Source: Microcoleus sp. FACHB-61 (lineage in GTDB: Bacteria > Cyanobacteriota > Cyanobacteriia > Cyanobacteriales > Microcoleaceae). Taken from it: 64,000 bases of DNA. Positions 1 through 8,812 of this stretch are shown here, in pieces; the first letter of the stretch is position 1; every line of letters begins with the position of its first letter. The stretch lies in assembly GCA_014695295.1 (NCBI GenBank), contig JACJNY010000035.1:1-64000 (forward strand), given 5' to 3'. Made by a program: the position numbers and the translations under genes. Below the pieces are notes generated by a model, which saw nothing but the letters and a program-made list of their open reading frames with translations, did not search any database and was not told the DNA's origin.

Positions 1-115
1 TTCTGGGGTCATATCTACTCGGTTTATCGTATTGTCTCTGATTTCTATTCTCTCATCAATTTGCTGGTAATTTTCCTCAGCATTTATACTTACTGCAAAA
101 CTGGGATGCTCCCCT

Positions 116-1345
116 TTGCCTATTACAACTCCAGCAGCCTTAGAAAGATTAAAACTAGACAAAGGTATAGAGTCCTATGAAAGAAAAACTATTGATGTAG
201 AGCTTGAAGTAATCAAAGATTCCGAAGTCATGAGCGAATTTATTAACGCTGTAGTTCCAAGTACAGAAGCTGAGTTATGGCTGAAAAAGCAACAATTAAT
301 TCAAAGACAAAAACCAACAGTTGCCGGAATTTTATTATTTGCAGATGAACCTCAAGCTATTTTTCCCAAGCATTGTGGCGTTAAAATTTATAGATATAAA
401 ACAAAAGAGTCAGAAGGAACCAGAGACACTCTTGATTTTTCCCCAATAACCATCGAAGGTTGTTTGTATAAGCAAGTTCAGAAAGCTGTAACTACAACAA
501 TAGAAATTATTGAAAAAATACCTATAATTGGGAATCAAGGATTAGAAAACATCCAATATCCCAAAGAAACTATTCATGAAATTGTCACAAATGCTTTACT
601 GCATAGAGATTACAGTATAGCTCGTGATACTCACATTTGTATTTTCGACAATAGAATTGAGATTGAAAATCCAGGAAAATTGCCAGGTCACGTTACAGTA
701 AAAAATATTCTGAAAGAACAATATGCAAGGAATGGAGCTATTGTTCGTATAATCAACAAATTTCCCAATCCACCTAATAAAGATGTAGGAGAAGGTCTCA
801 ATACTGCTTTTCAGGCAATGGCTAAGTTAAGACTACAACCCCCTGACATAAAAGAGACTGAGAATTCTGTAATTGTATATATTAAACACGAACCTCTGGC
901 TTCGACAGAAGTACAAATAATGTCGTATTTAGAGAAGGACAAAGAAATAACCAATAAAATTGCTAGAAAAGAAACTGGAATTCGTTCAGAAGCAACTATT
1001 AACCAGGCATTTTCCAGATTAAGAGATAAGGGACTTATTGAAGCTGTTCCTAAAAGAGGAAAACGCAATGCAGCTTGGCGTAGAGTTGGAACTATTGATG
1101 AAGATTCAGAAAATGCGATCTCAAGTTATGAAATCTATTCGGAGTATCAGCAATTAATCATGGATTACCTTGAAGAACACGAAGAAATTACTAATCGCAT
1201 TGGTCGAGAACTCCTTAAAATTGATTCAGGTCAATCTATGAAAAATATTTTTTATCGCTTGCAAAAAAAGAAGCTTATAGAACTTGTGCCAGGTAAATCG
1301 CGTATTACGGCTGTATGGCGAAAAGTTAAATCTCCCCCAACTTAG
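116..1345 (+). pseudogene. AlbA_2/RecG-like ATP-binding protein, 5'-truncated
   Basis: This reading frame encodes about 409 residues matching the middle and end of Schlafen/AlbA_2-type ATP-binding transcriptional regulators. Residues 150-260 form a GHKL-like ATPase segment (HEIVTNALLHRDYS, then IEIENPGKLPGHV, then GEGLNTAF). Residues 263-330 and 345-405 are two similar winged-helix modules, so the C-terminal DNA-binding part is duplicated. The family normally starts with an AlbA_2 domain of roughly 120 residues. Here there is no ATG; the only start is TTG at 116, and the same frame has a TAA at 68-70. I therefore read it as a 5'-deleted relic, although expression from TTG cannot be excluded. 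Codon use is AT-rich compared with most neighbours. The function of such solo proteins is not established. Confidence 0.6.
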
Positions 1346-1807
1346 GGTTTTGAGTTCAACTTGAGTGAGATTTTGACCATAGAGATGGAGAGTTGGGTTT
1401 TGGGAAGTGCAAGCGCGACGGTGAGGTGAAGGGGAAGGGCTAAAACCTTAGCAAGGATGGACTTGAACCATGAAACTATTGCAAAAATCTATCGGATGGT
1501 TTCCCCTGAAAATTCAAAACTAAACCTGCTGTGGGAGTTTCCCTCCACAGTATTCAAAATTCCAAGTTGATAATTAATCAGGACTTACGCATTATGATGG
1601 TGTAGCAAGACTTTGAGATTGCTTCACTGAGTTGGCCCGGCGACAGAAATACGTTACTTTTGCGTAAGTCCTGTAATCCTAACAATTCGAGCCTTGAAAG
1701 CTATAATTTGCTACATCAAAGGTCAATGTTCGATTGAGATTGATCCCCTGTGTCTATGTCCCAAACTACATCAATCATGAGAAACTTTTTGTATTATCGA
1801 AAATTAA
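1346..1807. other. Intergenic region, no gene seen
   Basis: This spacer of about 460 bases lies between the truncated ATPase gene and the 3' end of larE. It contains the MITE-like element at 1575-1677. No open frame here has coding character, and I recognise no RNA gene. Confidence 0.6.
1575..1677. mobile_element. Small MITE with 13-bp inverted ends and TAAT duplication
   Basis: A perfect 13-bp terminal inverted repeat (CAGGACTTACGCA at 1579-1591, its complement at 1661-1673) bounds a 95-bp element. It is flanked on both sides by TAAT (1575-1578 and 1674-1677), which looks like a target-site duplication. Half-copies of the same end sequence occur near 13286 and 28235. The interior has no coding capacity, so mobilisation would need a transposase in trans. 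Confidence 0.6.
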
Positions 1808-2635
1808 TCAACCTTTCCCACCCAAAAGCTCAGGTTGCAAAACCTGATTTAATTTGCCGCTACGAAACCCCTCCAAATCCAAAGTCGCGTAAACAAAACC
1901 AAACTCTTGAAACACCGCCACCAATGCAGGCAAATCCGCATTTAACACAAACTGCTTAATCTCCTCCGCTGGTAACTCAATCCGCGCCGTGTCTCCATCC
2001 GATCGCACTCGCAAATTTTTCAGTCCCAACTGGCGCAAATACCGTTCGGCGCGCCCCACTCTTTGCAACTTTCCAACGGTGATTTCTTCGCCGTAAGGAA
2101 AGCGCGAACTCAAACAAGGTTGAGCCGGCTTGTCCCACCAAGGCAAACCCAACTCTTTTGCCAATTGCCGCACTTCAAACTTAGTAATTCCTACTTCGGC
2201 CAAAGGCGATCGCGCGCCGCGTTCCTTCGCAGCCTGAATCCCCGGACGGTAATCCTTTAAATCGTCAGCATTAACCCCGTCCACCACATAAGGATAACCC
2301 TTTGCTAGTGCTAGGGGTTTCAAAGTATCGTGCAGTTCGCTTTTGCAGAAATAGCAGCGGTTAACCGGGTTAGAAGTGTAATTTGGATTGGCCATTTCCT
2401 GAGTTTGTACTTCCTGGTGGGCAATCCCCATTTCTGCTGCTTGAATGCGCGCATCTTCTAAATCTTCTGGCAGTAAAGACGGGGAAACAGCAGTAACTGC
2501 CAAAGCGCGATCGCCCAACACATCAAAAGCGATTTTTGCCACCAAAGTGCTGTCAATTCCGCCGGAGTAGGCAATCAAAGCCCGTTCCATCTGTGCGAAA
2601 ATATCTTTTAATTTTTCGAGTTTTTCTACTAACAT
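1808..2635 (-). CDS. larE: ATP-dependent sacrificial sulfur transferase LarE
   Basis: LarE belongs to the PP-loop ATPases. In characterised members it adenylylates the nicotinate-derived precursor and donates sulfur for the nickel-pincer nucleotide cofactor of lactate racemase. The PP-loop SGGIDST is at residues 24-30. Cys174 (in PAQPCLSSRFPYG) aligns by motif with the sacrificial cysteine of Lactiplantibacillus LarE. Two further cysteines, 94 and 97 (RCYFCKSEL), are present. At 275 residues the length is normal. The start is ATG at 2635. Partners LarB and LarC are not in the window, so the pathway cannot be confirmed from context. Many bacteria carry larE without lactate racemase, and the target may be another enzyme. 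Confidence 0.85.
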   Translation of the reverse strand: MLVEKLEKLKDIFAQMERALIAYSGGIDSTLVAKIAFDVLGDRALAVTAVSPSLLPEDLEDARIQAAEMGIAHQEVQTQEMANPNYTSNPVNRCYFCKSELHDTLKPLALAKGYPYVVDGVNADDLKDYRPGIQAAKERGARSPLAEVGITKFEVRQLAKELGLPWWDKPAQPCLSSRFPYGEEITVGKLQRVGRAERYLRQLGLKNLRVRSDGDTARIELPAEEIKQFVLNADLPALVAVFQEFGFVYATLDLEGFRSGKLNQVLQPELLGGKG

Positions 2636-2770
2636 AATTTCACCTTTTATTACAACATATAAGTAAGTAAAGCCAACTTAAGAAAGAAAGATGAAGAAAG
2701 CATATCTCGATCTGGTTCCCTTCTTCCCTCGATCCTCTTCCTTCTTCCGACTTCCATCGGACTTCTAATG

Positions 2771-3550
2771 CTATTCTGGATCGATACCGAGGGCTGCCAA
2801 TCGAGCCAAAAGTTGTTGATTTCGCTGTCTTTCCTGTTCCAGCAGCGTCTCGGCTAACTCTTTGTCTTGCTCTTGGCGATCGGCTCGCTGGCGTTCATTT
2901 TCTGCCCTTTCTTCCGGCCACAAAAGCAGTTCTCCGGCCTCCGTCCACCAACGCAGCCAATATCCCGTTCTACCTTCGCGAGTTCCCTGCCACGCACCCA
3001 AAAATAGATTTAATCCAGGTATTAAATAACGGCCGTTTTCATCAGGATTTTGATTGTCATAACGCTCGGCTTCAAGCGCATAAACTTCTATTCTGCCTGT
3101 ATGCGGTCGAAAAATGACATAGCGAGGAACTTTGATTACTTGTTCGTAAAAAAACCACTTGCCGATTTCTTCTGTGTGTTCGACAGAGTATTCATCGCCA
3201 TAAGTAGCTGATAGAAATTCCATCACTACAAAAGGCACTGTTCCTTCGGTATGAGGCGTGTAACTGCGGCGGGGATAGTTGTGAGGCCAAGGTTGAACCG
3301 GCTGCACGTACATCCAGTCTGGGGCTTTGCAAATAGTGCGATCGTCCACTGCAGCGCACAAAGCAAAATTAGAAACTATTAGTGCGTCTTGCATTAGTTC
3401 CGGGGAATCCACTACAGACTGGCGCAAACCGTTAGAGATTAAAGGATGTTCTATATTTTCCACGGGGTCGTCTGGTAGGATGAAATCATCGGGTAGCAGA
3501 GGCCAAGTAATCTTGAGCTGCGATATCGGTTTCTGAATTACAGTAGTCAT
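2771..3550 (-). CDS. Uma2 family (DUF820) PD-(D/E)XK-like protein
   Basis: This 259-residue protein belongs to the Uma2/DUF820 family, which is greatly expanded in filamentous cyanobacteria and has a restriction-endonuclease-like fold. Recognisable parts are the core strand VPFVVMEFLS near residue 110, the segment IGKWFFYEQVIKVPRYVIF near 130-150 and IEVYALE near 155. The C-terminus (about 210-259) is a Glu/Gln/Arg-rich coiled coil ending ARLAALGIDPE, a common Uma2 tail. Despite the endonuclease label, no biological role is known for these proteins. It stands alone between larE and an ABC-2 permease gene. Confidence 0.8.
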   Translation of the reverse strand: MTTVIQKPISQLKITWPLLPDDFILPDDPVENIEHPLISNGLRQSVVDSPELMQDALIVSNFALCAAVDDRTICKAPDWMYVQPVQPWPHNYPRRSYTPHTEGTVPFVVMEFLSATYGDEYSVEHTEEIGKWFFYEQVIKVPRYVIFRPHTGRIEVYALEAERYDNQNPDENGRYLIPGLNLFLGAWQGTREGRTGYWLRWWTEAGELLLWPEERAENERQRADRQEQDKELAETLLEQERQRNQQLLARLAALGIDPE

Positions 3551-3673
3551 AAGTCACCTCATTTTACCAATAAGAGTTTGAGTTTTAGTCGAGATTTCTT
3601 AGGGATCGCCTTCTCTATATTTTAGCGTAATAATTTGATATACTCAAGCTTTGGAAATTACCGAAGGCGCGCT

Positions 3674-4447
3674 TTAAAATTCCCTACGGGAAAATATGGC
3701 GATCGCAACTGACAGCAGCAGCACCACATACAGCAAACCGTAGCCAGCATCTGCAATCAAACCCGGTAAGTAAGGTACTTGTCCGTAAACAGCATCATTT
3801 CTCAAATTGAATCTGGCTAAATCCGGCAACACCAGATAAAGTCCCATCATCAATTGTTCAATGCCAGGATTTTTAGTTAACTTGCCCAAAGCCACTAAAT
3901 CCCGCGTCGAATGTCCCATCAAATAAACGCCAAATGTCAGTAAAGTTGCCAGCAGCGAACTGCTAAAAACCCCAAATAAAATCCCGACACCAGCCATGAG
4001 AGACAGCTCAAACCAGATGAATAGCGAAGCGATTAAAATGCTTCCCAAAGGGTAAGGAATGCGGGTCAAACTCAGGATAGCCAGATAGATAACAGTCATT
4101 GCCGCTACAAGCACCGCCAGCACCGCCGACAGCCCTAAGTGCTTGCCCACAATTAACTCAGCCCGACTTATCGGCTTAGCAACTAACAGGTAAACAGTCC
4201 GCTTTTCAATTTCTTTGTTGACCAATCCGGTAGCCACAAAGACAGTGGCAATTAGACCGAGAATGCTCATAGCAGCCAAACCGACATCTAAGATAATTTT
4301 CTTCTCTGTTGTCGCCGCCAATTCCGGTATGAACCGTACTGAGGCTCCCATCAACAGAGCAAATATCCCAATTAAGTAAAGGATGCGATCGCGAATTACT
4401 TCCCGAAATACATTGGTCGCGACTGTCAAGATTCTTCTCAAATTCAT
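3674..4447 (-). CDS. ABC-2 type transporter permease
   Basis: This integral membrane protein of about 257 residues has roughly six hydrophobic segments and resembles ABC-2 (NosY-like) permeases. The N-terminus (NLRRILTVATNVFREVIRDRILYLIG) and the cytoplasmic stretch EKRTVYLLVAKPISRAELIVGKHLG are typical of this class. I chose ATG at 4447; the longer frame would need TTG at 4468. No ATPase gene adjoins it, so the partner must be encoded elsewhere. FraE of Anabaena is a permease of similar size and class, and fraC-fraD lie about 3 kb away. Because the gene is not in that operon, identity with FraE is only a possibility. Confidence 0.75.
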   Translation of the reverse strand: MNLRRILTVATNVFREVIRDRILYLIGIFALLMGASVRFIPELAATTEKKIILDVGLAAMSILGLIATVFVATGLVNKEIEKRTVYLLVAKPISRAELIVGKHLGLSAVLAVLVAAMTVIYLAILSLTRIPYPLGSILIASLFIWFELSLMAGVGILFGVFSSSLLATLLTFGVYLMGHSTRDLVALGKLTKNPGIEQLMMGLYLVLPDLARFNLRNDAVYGQVPYLPGLIADAGYGLLYVVLLLSVAIAIFSRREF

Positions 4448-4571
4448 ATAGTTATTAATCCGCTGCAAACTTTCACTATAGCAAATATGACGGCTATTTT
4501 TGCCACGGGCTGAAATATTTTTTACACTACGCCGAGAACATTAAAGTCAGTCGGTGGGAAAAACCCCGTTA

Positions 4572-5079
4572 TTAAAAGAAAGTTAACTCTATGACTAATC
4601 CTTTAAACAGCAACTTAACCGCTTTAGCCGTTACGCGCGATCGCCCTAACCGCATCGGCCGACCGCTAAGTTTTTCGGAATCAATCATTTCCCCCAGTTG
4701 GCAGGCAATATCATTGGAAAGACGACAGCGCTGCGGTTCAATCCGCGTAAAAACCCAGTGGCAAAAAGCTTTGCGGTATAAATCTGAGCCGCGCACAACT
4801 TTCGATTTTTGTAAATCCTCGCTACTTTCCTGAGACGGCGCATGACCCAAAGCCTTCATAAATCGGCGCCATCACAAATACCGCTTAGCCAGTTTACCGG
4901 ATTTCCGACGTTTACGAATCTTCACCTCTGGTTTGCCGTCAGCCGCTAAATAATTCTCAAACCCCTAAATCTCCGACAACAAAAGCGCTTCAACACGCCG
5001 ACCGAAACCAAACCTGGCAAAAACTTTGCGGTACGGCAAAAGCTGCGGCTCATCAACTAACTTGGAAAGTTCAAATTAC
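4572..5079 (-). pseudogene. Degenerate transposase-like gene with two in-frame stops
   Basis: On the minus strand one continuous frame reads through from about 5079 to 4572 apart from a TAG at 4965-4967 and a TGA at 4872-4874. Segments such as RVEALLLSEI, PEVKIRKRRKSGKLAKRYL, RRFMKALGHAPSQESSED, LYRKAFCHWVFTRIEPQRC and a closing RVTAKAVKLLFKGLV read like real protein. They suggest a transposase with an IS110 (Transposase_20)-like C-terminus, a weak assignment. The 5' end stops at the MITE at 5080-5151, which appears to have cut it. Only the last 95 codons remain as an uninterrupted frame. Confidence 0.5.
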
Positions 5080-5151
5080 GGCGTAGCATTGCTGAATTAA
5101 GGTATGGATGTTCCCGTTCCTGGGTCATCCATACCTTGATTCAGCAACGCC
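5080..5151. mobile_element. Hairpin MITE, about 72 bp
   Basis: Two arms, GCTGAATTAAGGTATGGATG (5091-5110) and CATCCATACCTTGATTCAGC (5125-5144), are inverted copies with one mismatch, and the outer GGCG.../...CGCC ends extend them. A 14-bp spacer separates the arms. This short palindrome lies exactly between two broken transposase genes. It could also act as a transcription stop, but no T-run follows. Confidence 0.55.
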
Positions 5152-5206
5152 GAAAAAAAGTTGCTATTTCAAAGTTTCTCATGAAGTAAAAAAATAATTT
5201 AGAGCA

Positions 5207-5589
5207 ATTTATGAAAAAGACCAAAGTGTTAAATCTGCTTGGCGATAGATGAATAAATGGTTAAAGAGAGATATTTTTTTTGCTCTGATGCTGTTCAAAA
5301 CATTACAAGTTACTTACAAAGAATTTGTAACTACTTTATTAATAGAGCAAGTAGTGGCGTTATGGAGCGAATAAACACTCCCATTAAATTCATTATGCGC
5401 CAAGGATATGCTTTTCTAACTTTAACAATTTTCGAGTTCGCTTATTTCCTGGCTTTTTTGATTAACAAAAGTTATAAAATTAAGTACAATAGAACCACAC
5501 ATCGCAATATCCAAAGGCTGCTCCAATGTACTGTGTCCAGAAAACTTTTTCATAGGCATTTCACCAGTCTGAACATAGGGCAGAAATAA
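5207..5589 (+). pseudogene. ISL3-family transposase, C-terminal remnant
   Basis: The stretch YLQRICNYFINRASSGVM (from about 5311), followed by ERINTPIKFIMRQGYAF, is the conserved C-terminal signature of ISL3 transposases (family form: YFINRTTSG.VEGINNKIK..KRQ.YGF). A preceding fragment, IYEKDQSVKSAWR, lies in a different frame, ends in a TAG at 5246-5248 and must be joined by a frameshift between 5249 and about 5275. The catalytic N-terminal part is absent, so this is a decayed insertion sequence. Confidence 0.65.
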
Positions 5590-5778
5590 AAACGCCTTAC
5601 GAATTCCGCGCTCAGAGAACTCTATGCCGCAAAATCTCCCCCAGCAGATAAACAGAGGATACCCCGGGATAGAGGTACTCTGCATCCCTTGTTTTCTCTG
5701 CTGCTGAGGACGAAGCTAATCAACAGCATCGCCGAGAATCCGACCGCGATCCGAAGAATTGCCAACACCGCTTTGCAT

Positions 5779-6006
5779 TTAAGGACTCCGCCTCCGCAAT
5801 CGATCAAGCATTTTCTGTTCCCATGTTTGAGTAGTTGGCTGAGTTTGTTGTGGGGGTGGAGTAGTTGGATGAGTTTGTTGTGGGGGTGATGTAGTTGTTT
5901 GTTTTTGTGGGGGTGGGGTAGTTGTTTGTTGTTGTGGGGGAGTATAAGACCCACTACCGCAAACCCCACTAAAAGGAGAAAGCGAAACAGCCAATGATGT
6001 AATCAT
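5779..6006 (-). CDS. Small exported Pro/Gln/Thr-repeat protein
   Basis: This reads as about 75 residues. A short hydrophobic start (MITSLAVSLSPFSGVCGSG) is followed by a low-complexity stretch of repeated PPPQQT-like units between residues 22 and 60, closing with WEQKMLDRLRRRSP. The layout suggests a secreted or periplasmic peptide with an extended linker. The start is ATG at 6006; a GAGG sequence lies about 12 bases upstream. I do not recognise a family. The repeats make slippage likely, and the gene sits beside decayed mobile elements, so it could be a non-gene. Confidence 0.4.
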   Translation of the reverse strand: MITSLAVSLSPFSGVCGSGSYTPPQQQTTTPPPQKQTTTSPPQQTHPTTPPPQQTQPTTQTWEQKMLDRLRRRSP

Positions 6007-6009
6007 CAA

Positions 6010-6408
6010 TAAATAGCCTCAAAGAGGGATGACTTAAACTTAAATTTAAGTATTATCTAAAGTCAATACGCTACAACACTTAAATATATTTGTAATATTC
6101 CCGTCAAATTTAAGTATTGACAAGTGAGGAAGAATATTTTAAATCTATTGAATTAGGATGAGCGAACAATGATTATCGAATTTTTTATGTTTTTATCACT
6201 CATAAAGAAAAAAAAACGGGTCAATATGCGACAGATAAAAGCAAGTGTTAAACTTAAACCTAGAACATATAAAAATATCTAAGTCTAGTCTTTACCAGCA
6301 ACCCAAAAAGCTAAAGCCATAGCTCAGAACCTATTGGCTTGAAGGAATAACAACTTATAAAGTAACCGTCATCGGGCAAATGTTAGTCAACCAAATAAAG
6401 GCAAAGTT
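6010..6408. other. AT-rich intergenic region, no gene seen
   Basis: About 400 bases of AT-rich sequence precede the TraX-like gene. Several copies of a TTAAATTTAAGTATT-like motif lie between 6030 and 6120. No frame, RNA gene or clear terminator was found. Confidence 0.5.
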
Positions 6409-7053
6409 ATGAAAATCAGCAGTAATTCACTGAAAAAATTGGCACTAATACTAATGTTCATCGACCACGCAGGATTAGGATTAATGTCAAACAATATAAT
6501 AGCTAGATTAATAGGTAGATTATCTTTCCCATTGTTCGCATGGATTTTTGCAAGAACATGGAATTTAACAAGTGACAGACAACGATTATCAAATCGACTG
6601 CTAATAGTAGGGACAATATCACAAATTCCTTACATTCTACTATTCAATCAAGCCAACCTCAATATAATGCTAACATTTTGGATAATTCTAGAGGTATTAA
6701 AAGCGATAAACAAATCTCATCAAAACTATAAAAATCTAATACTCATACTAGGAATGATAGCAGCAGAATTAGCAAGAGCTAGCTATGGATGGTATGCAGT
6801 GATTTCAGTTATTCTAATGATGAATTTTAATCCTGTTAGTAAACGATGGTGGGGAGGATGGATAATATGCAACGTAATATATACGCTATGGTGCGGATGG
6901 TGGCCGCAACTATTTGCGATAGGAGCGCCAATAATCTTAAATTATCACGAACCAAAACTAGACAGAAAACCCACAGTTACAGAACAAAGATTTTTTTACT
7001 GGTTTTACCCAATCCACCTAGCAGCACTAGGCGCACTCTCAACAATCTTATAA
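6409..7053 (+). CDS. TraX family membrane protein
   Basis: This 214-residue polytopic membrane protein resembles TraX, which in the F plasmid is needed for N-acetylation of pilin. Family marks are LALILMFIDHAGL near residue 12, IGRLSFPLFAWIFARTW near 35-51 and the C-terminal FYWFYPIHLAALGAL near 195-210. About seven hydrophobic segments are visible. ATG at 6409 follows an AAGG six bases upstream. No other conjugation gene is nearby. Chromosomal TraX-like proteins are common, and this one may acylate something other than pilin. The gene is markedly more AT-rich than its neighbours, which suggests transfer. Confidence 0.75.
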   Translation: MKISSNSLKKLALILMFIDHAGLGLMSNNIIARLIGRLSFPLFAWIFARTWNLTSDRQRLSNRLLIVGTISQIPYILLFNQANLNIMLTFWIILEVLKAINKSHQNYKNLILILGMIAAELARASYGWYAVISVILMMNFNPVSKRWWGGWIICNVIYTLWCGWWPQLFAIGAPIILNYHEPKLDRKPTVTEQRFFYWFYPIHLAALGALSTIL

Positions 7054-7195
7054 CAACTGGGGATTGGCCATACTTTAATATAAGGAAGAAGGGAGTTCCG
7101 CAACCGATTCGTTTTCTTCGGATGTAGCAGATGTAACGGATGGATGTTAAGGGTAGAAGTCAAGCGTGAAGAATTCCGAGGAAAGATTTTTTCCA

Positions 7196-7258
7196 CTCTC
7201 CCCGTCTCCCCATCTCCGACTCTCCCGGTCTCCCGGCCTCCCGGTCTCTCCGTCTCTG
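7196..7258. repeat. CT-rich short tandem repeat
   Basis: Units of the type TCTCCCGGTCTCCCGG, imperfectly repeated, run for about 60 bases between the TraX-like gene and fraD. The sequence shows no coding character. Confidence 0.5.
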
Positions 7259-7289
7259 GCACGCAATTAGCTAGCTGCCAGAAACAGGC

Positions 7290-8288
7290 TCAAACTTGAC
7301 TATCTCCGGCAGTTCCATCTTTTTTCTGTCCGGGTTGAGAGCGTTTGAGCGCATCGCAGGTTACAGTCGCCCTATTGCCTATATCGAACACCTCGCAAGA
7401 TTTGGTAAACGAATATATTTCCGGTCTAAAAACCAGCCCCAGCCAAGTTGCCTGCATATTTAACTGATAGCGGGACTCTCCTTGGACGATCGAAGTTTTG
7501 ACATCCCAGCTCGCATCTTCTGGGACTACCCCAGTTATTTTTAAGGCTTCATTCCGGAGAAAAAATCGCTCGTTGTCCATATCTATTAACATTTGCTCTA
7601 CCTGCGCCCACGGTTTGGTGCGGGCTTCATTTTGCAGGTATCGCTCCATTGCATTGAGGATGACAACTCCTCGGGAGCGATTAATAGTTGGCTGTTGAAA
7701 TGTCACCACATAATCGCTTTGCCTGAAATCCTGCGATAAAACGCTTGGATACTGTTCTATCCAACCTTGAATTAAAAAGTGAAATGCAAACCAACAGGAA
7801 AACAGCAGGTGAACTAGGGTAATCATCAAAAACTGAGGGCGCACCAACGACCTGATACCTTCCCGTTTTGACTCGCTCTTCCAAATCTGTATGATAGCAA
7901 GAACTACTACTGCTATAAGTGGGCCAGATATCCATGCTATTTCCTTCCTATCCGACGGCAATCTTACCAGCAGCCACAAGCCAATTAACATGCTTGTCAC
8001 CCACGGACTCAGACTTACTCCTTTAATCACAAAAGGTTGCTGGCTGGTCAGCAAACCCATTGAAAGTGTAAAAAATAACCAGCTCATATCAAAAAGCAGA
8101 GTTCTAGTCCGCCAGTCAGTGACTGCCGCCACCGACAGCAAAGCTAAAAAGATGCTTAGCAGTAAAGGCGTCTTCCAGTGGACAACTCTAGGCGGAATCA
8201 TCGCCTTTTGGACTTTTTTATTGGTTTCCCAAAGGTTGTTCGTTAGCTTAGTGAGTTGCTGAGTGACATCCAACAATTGCTTCATCAT
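7290..8288 (-). CDS. fraD: Filament integrity / septal protein FraD
   Basis: This 332-residue protein has an N-terminal coiled-coil-like stretch (1-30), about five transmembrane segments between residues 40 and 180, and an extracytoplasmic domain of about 150 residues (QGWIEQYPSVLSQDF onward). The layout and size match FraD (DUF5357), the septal-junction protein of Anabaena required for filament integrity and cell-to-cell exchange. Its ATG overlaps the fraC stop by four bases (ATGA), so the two are co-transcribed and probably translationally coupled. A non-heterocystous filament would use it for septum structure or communication. The name rests on topology, size and the fraC neighbour rather than on an alignment. 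Confidence 0.75.
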   Translation of the reverse strand: MMKQLLDVTQQLTKLTNNLWETNKKVQKAMIPPRVVHWKTPLLLSIFLALLSVAAVTDWRTRTLLFDMSWLFFTLSMGLLTSQQPFVIKGVSLSPWVTSMLIGLWLLVRLPSDRKEIAWISGPLIAVVVLAIIQIWKSESKREGIRSLVRPQFLMITLVHLLFSCWFAFHFLIQGWIEQYPSVLSQDFRQSDYVVTFQQPTINRSRGVVILNAMERYLQNEARTKPWAQVEQMLIDMDNERFFLRNEALKITGVVPEDASWDVKTSIVQGESRYQLNMQATWLGLVFRPEIYSFTKSCEVFDIGNRATVTCDALKRSQPGQKKDGTAGDSQV

Positions 8289-8812
8289 AGATTTCCATTG
8301 ACGCTTTGCAAAAACAACACGGTTAAAATAACGACATTGCTAACAGTGTGGGCTATTAAAATTCCCCCAAACTGGGTAGTTACTTGAAAAGTTTTTTTGG
8401 GAGGACGGCGGGTGAGGGTTGGCGGTCCTAAAAACTGAGGTTTGGAAGCTTTTTTATTGCCGGCAACCATGTTTTCTATGATTTCTAATCCCTGCCATTT
8501 AGCTATAAAACTTACTGCCAATACTGAGACTGCTATCATAGTTATTGGAGCATAAACATCCTGCCCTCGGCCTAATAAAATATAACCGATAAGCTGTTCC
8601 CGCAAATCTTTGGTAATAACGCTTTCAATGCCGAAGAAAACTAACCAGCCTACGCAAGTGCAAGATAGATTGAGGATGGCTGTATATTCAACGCTGGTTT
8701 TGGGGCCGAGTTTAAGTAGTTTTTGCAGAAACCACGATTCGATCGCGATCGCCAAAAACATAATTAAAATTTGCACCAAAACAGTCCGAAATGGGAAAAC
8801 ACTCGCAATCAT
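8285..8812 (-). CDS. fraC: Filament integrity protein FraC
   Basis: This 175-residue membrane protein has three or four transmembrane segments (LVQILIMFLAIAIESWFLQKL near 10-30, ILNLSCTCVGWLVFFGIESV near 46-65, MIAVSVLAVSFIAKW near 92-106, and one near the C-terminus). It matches FraC of Anabaena (179 residues) in size, topology and the motif AIAIESWFLQ...TSVEY...GWLVFFGIE. FraC and FraD localise to septa and are needed for long filaments. It is the first gene of a two-gene operon with fraD; fraE does not follow. The start is ATG at 8812. A divergent spacer of about 225 bases separates it from the CobO-like gene. Confidence 0.8.
   Translation of the reverse strand: MIASVFPFRTVLVQILIMFLAIAIESWFLQKLLKLGPKTSVEYTAILNLSCTCVGWLVFFGIESVITKDLREQLIGYILLGRGQDVYAPITMIAVSVLAVSFIAKWQGLEIIENMVAGNKKASKPQFLGPPTLTRRPPKKTFQVTTQFGGILIAHTVSNVVILTVLFLQSVNGNL

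Noticed and set aside
3674-4447. Assignment of the permease as FraE
   Set aside because: It lies outside the fraC-fraD operon and its ABC-2 class is common; size alone is not enough.
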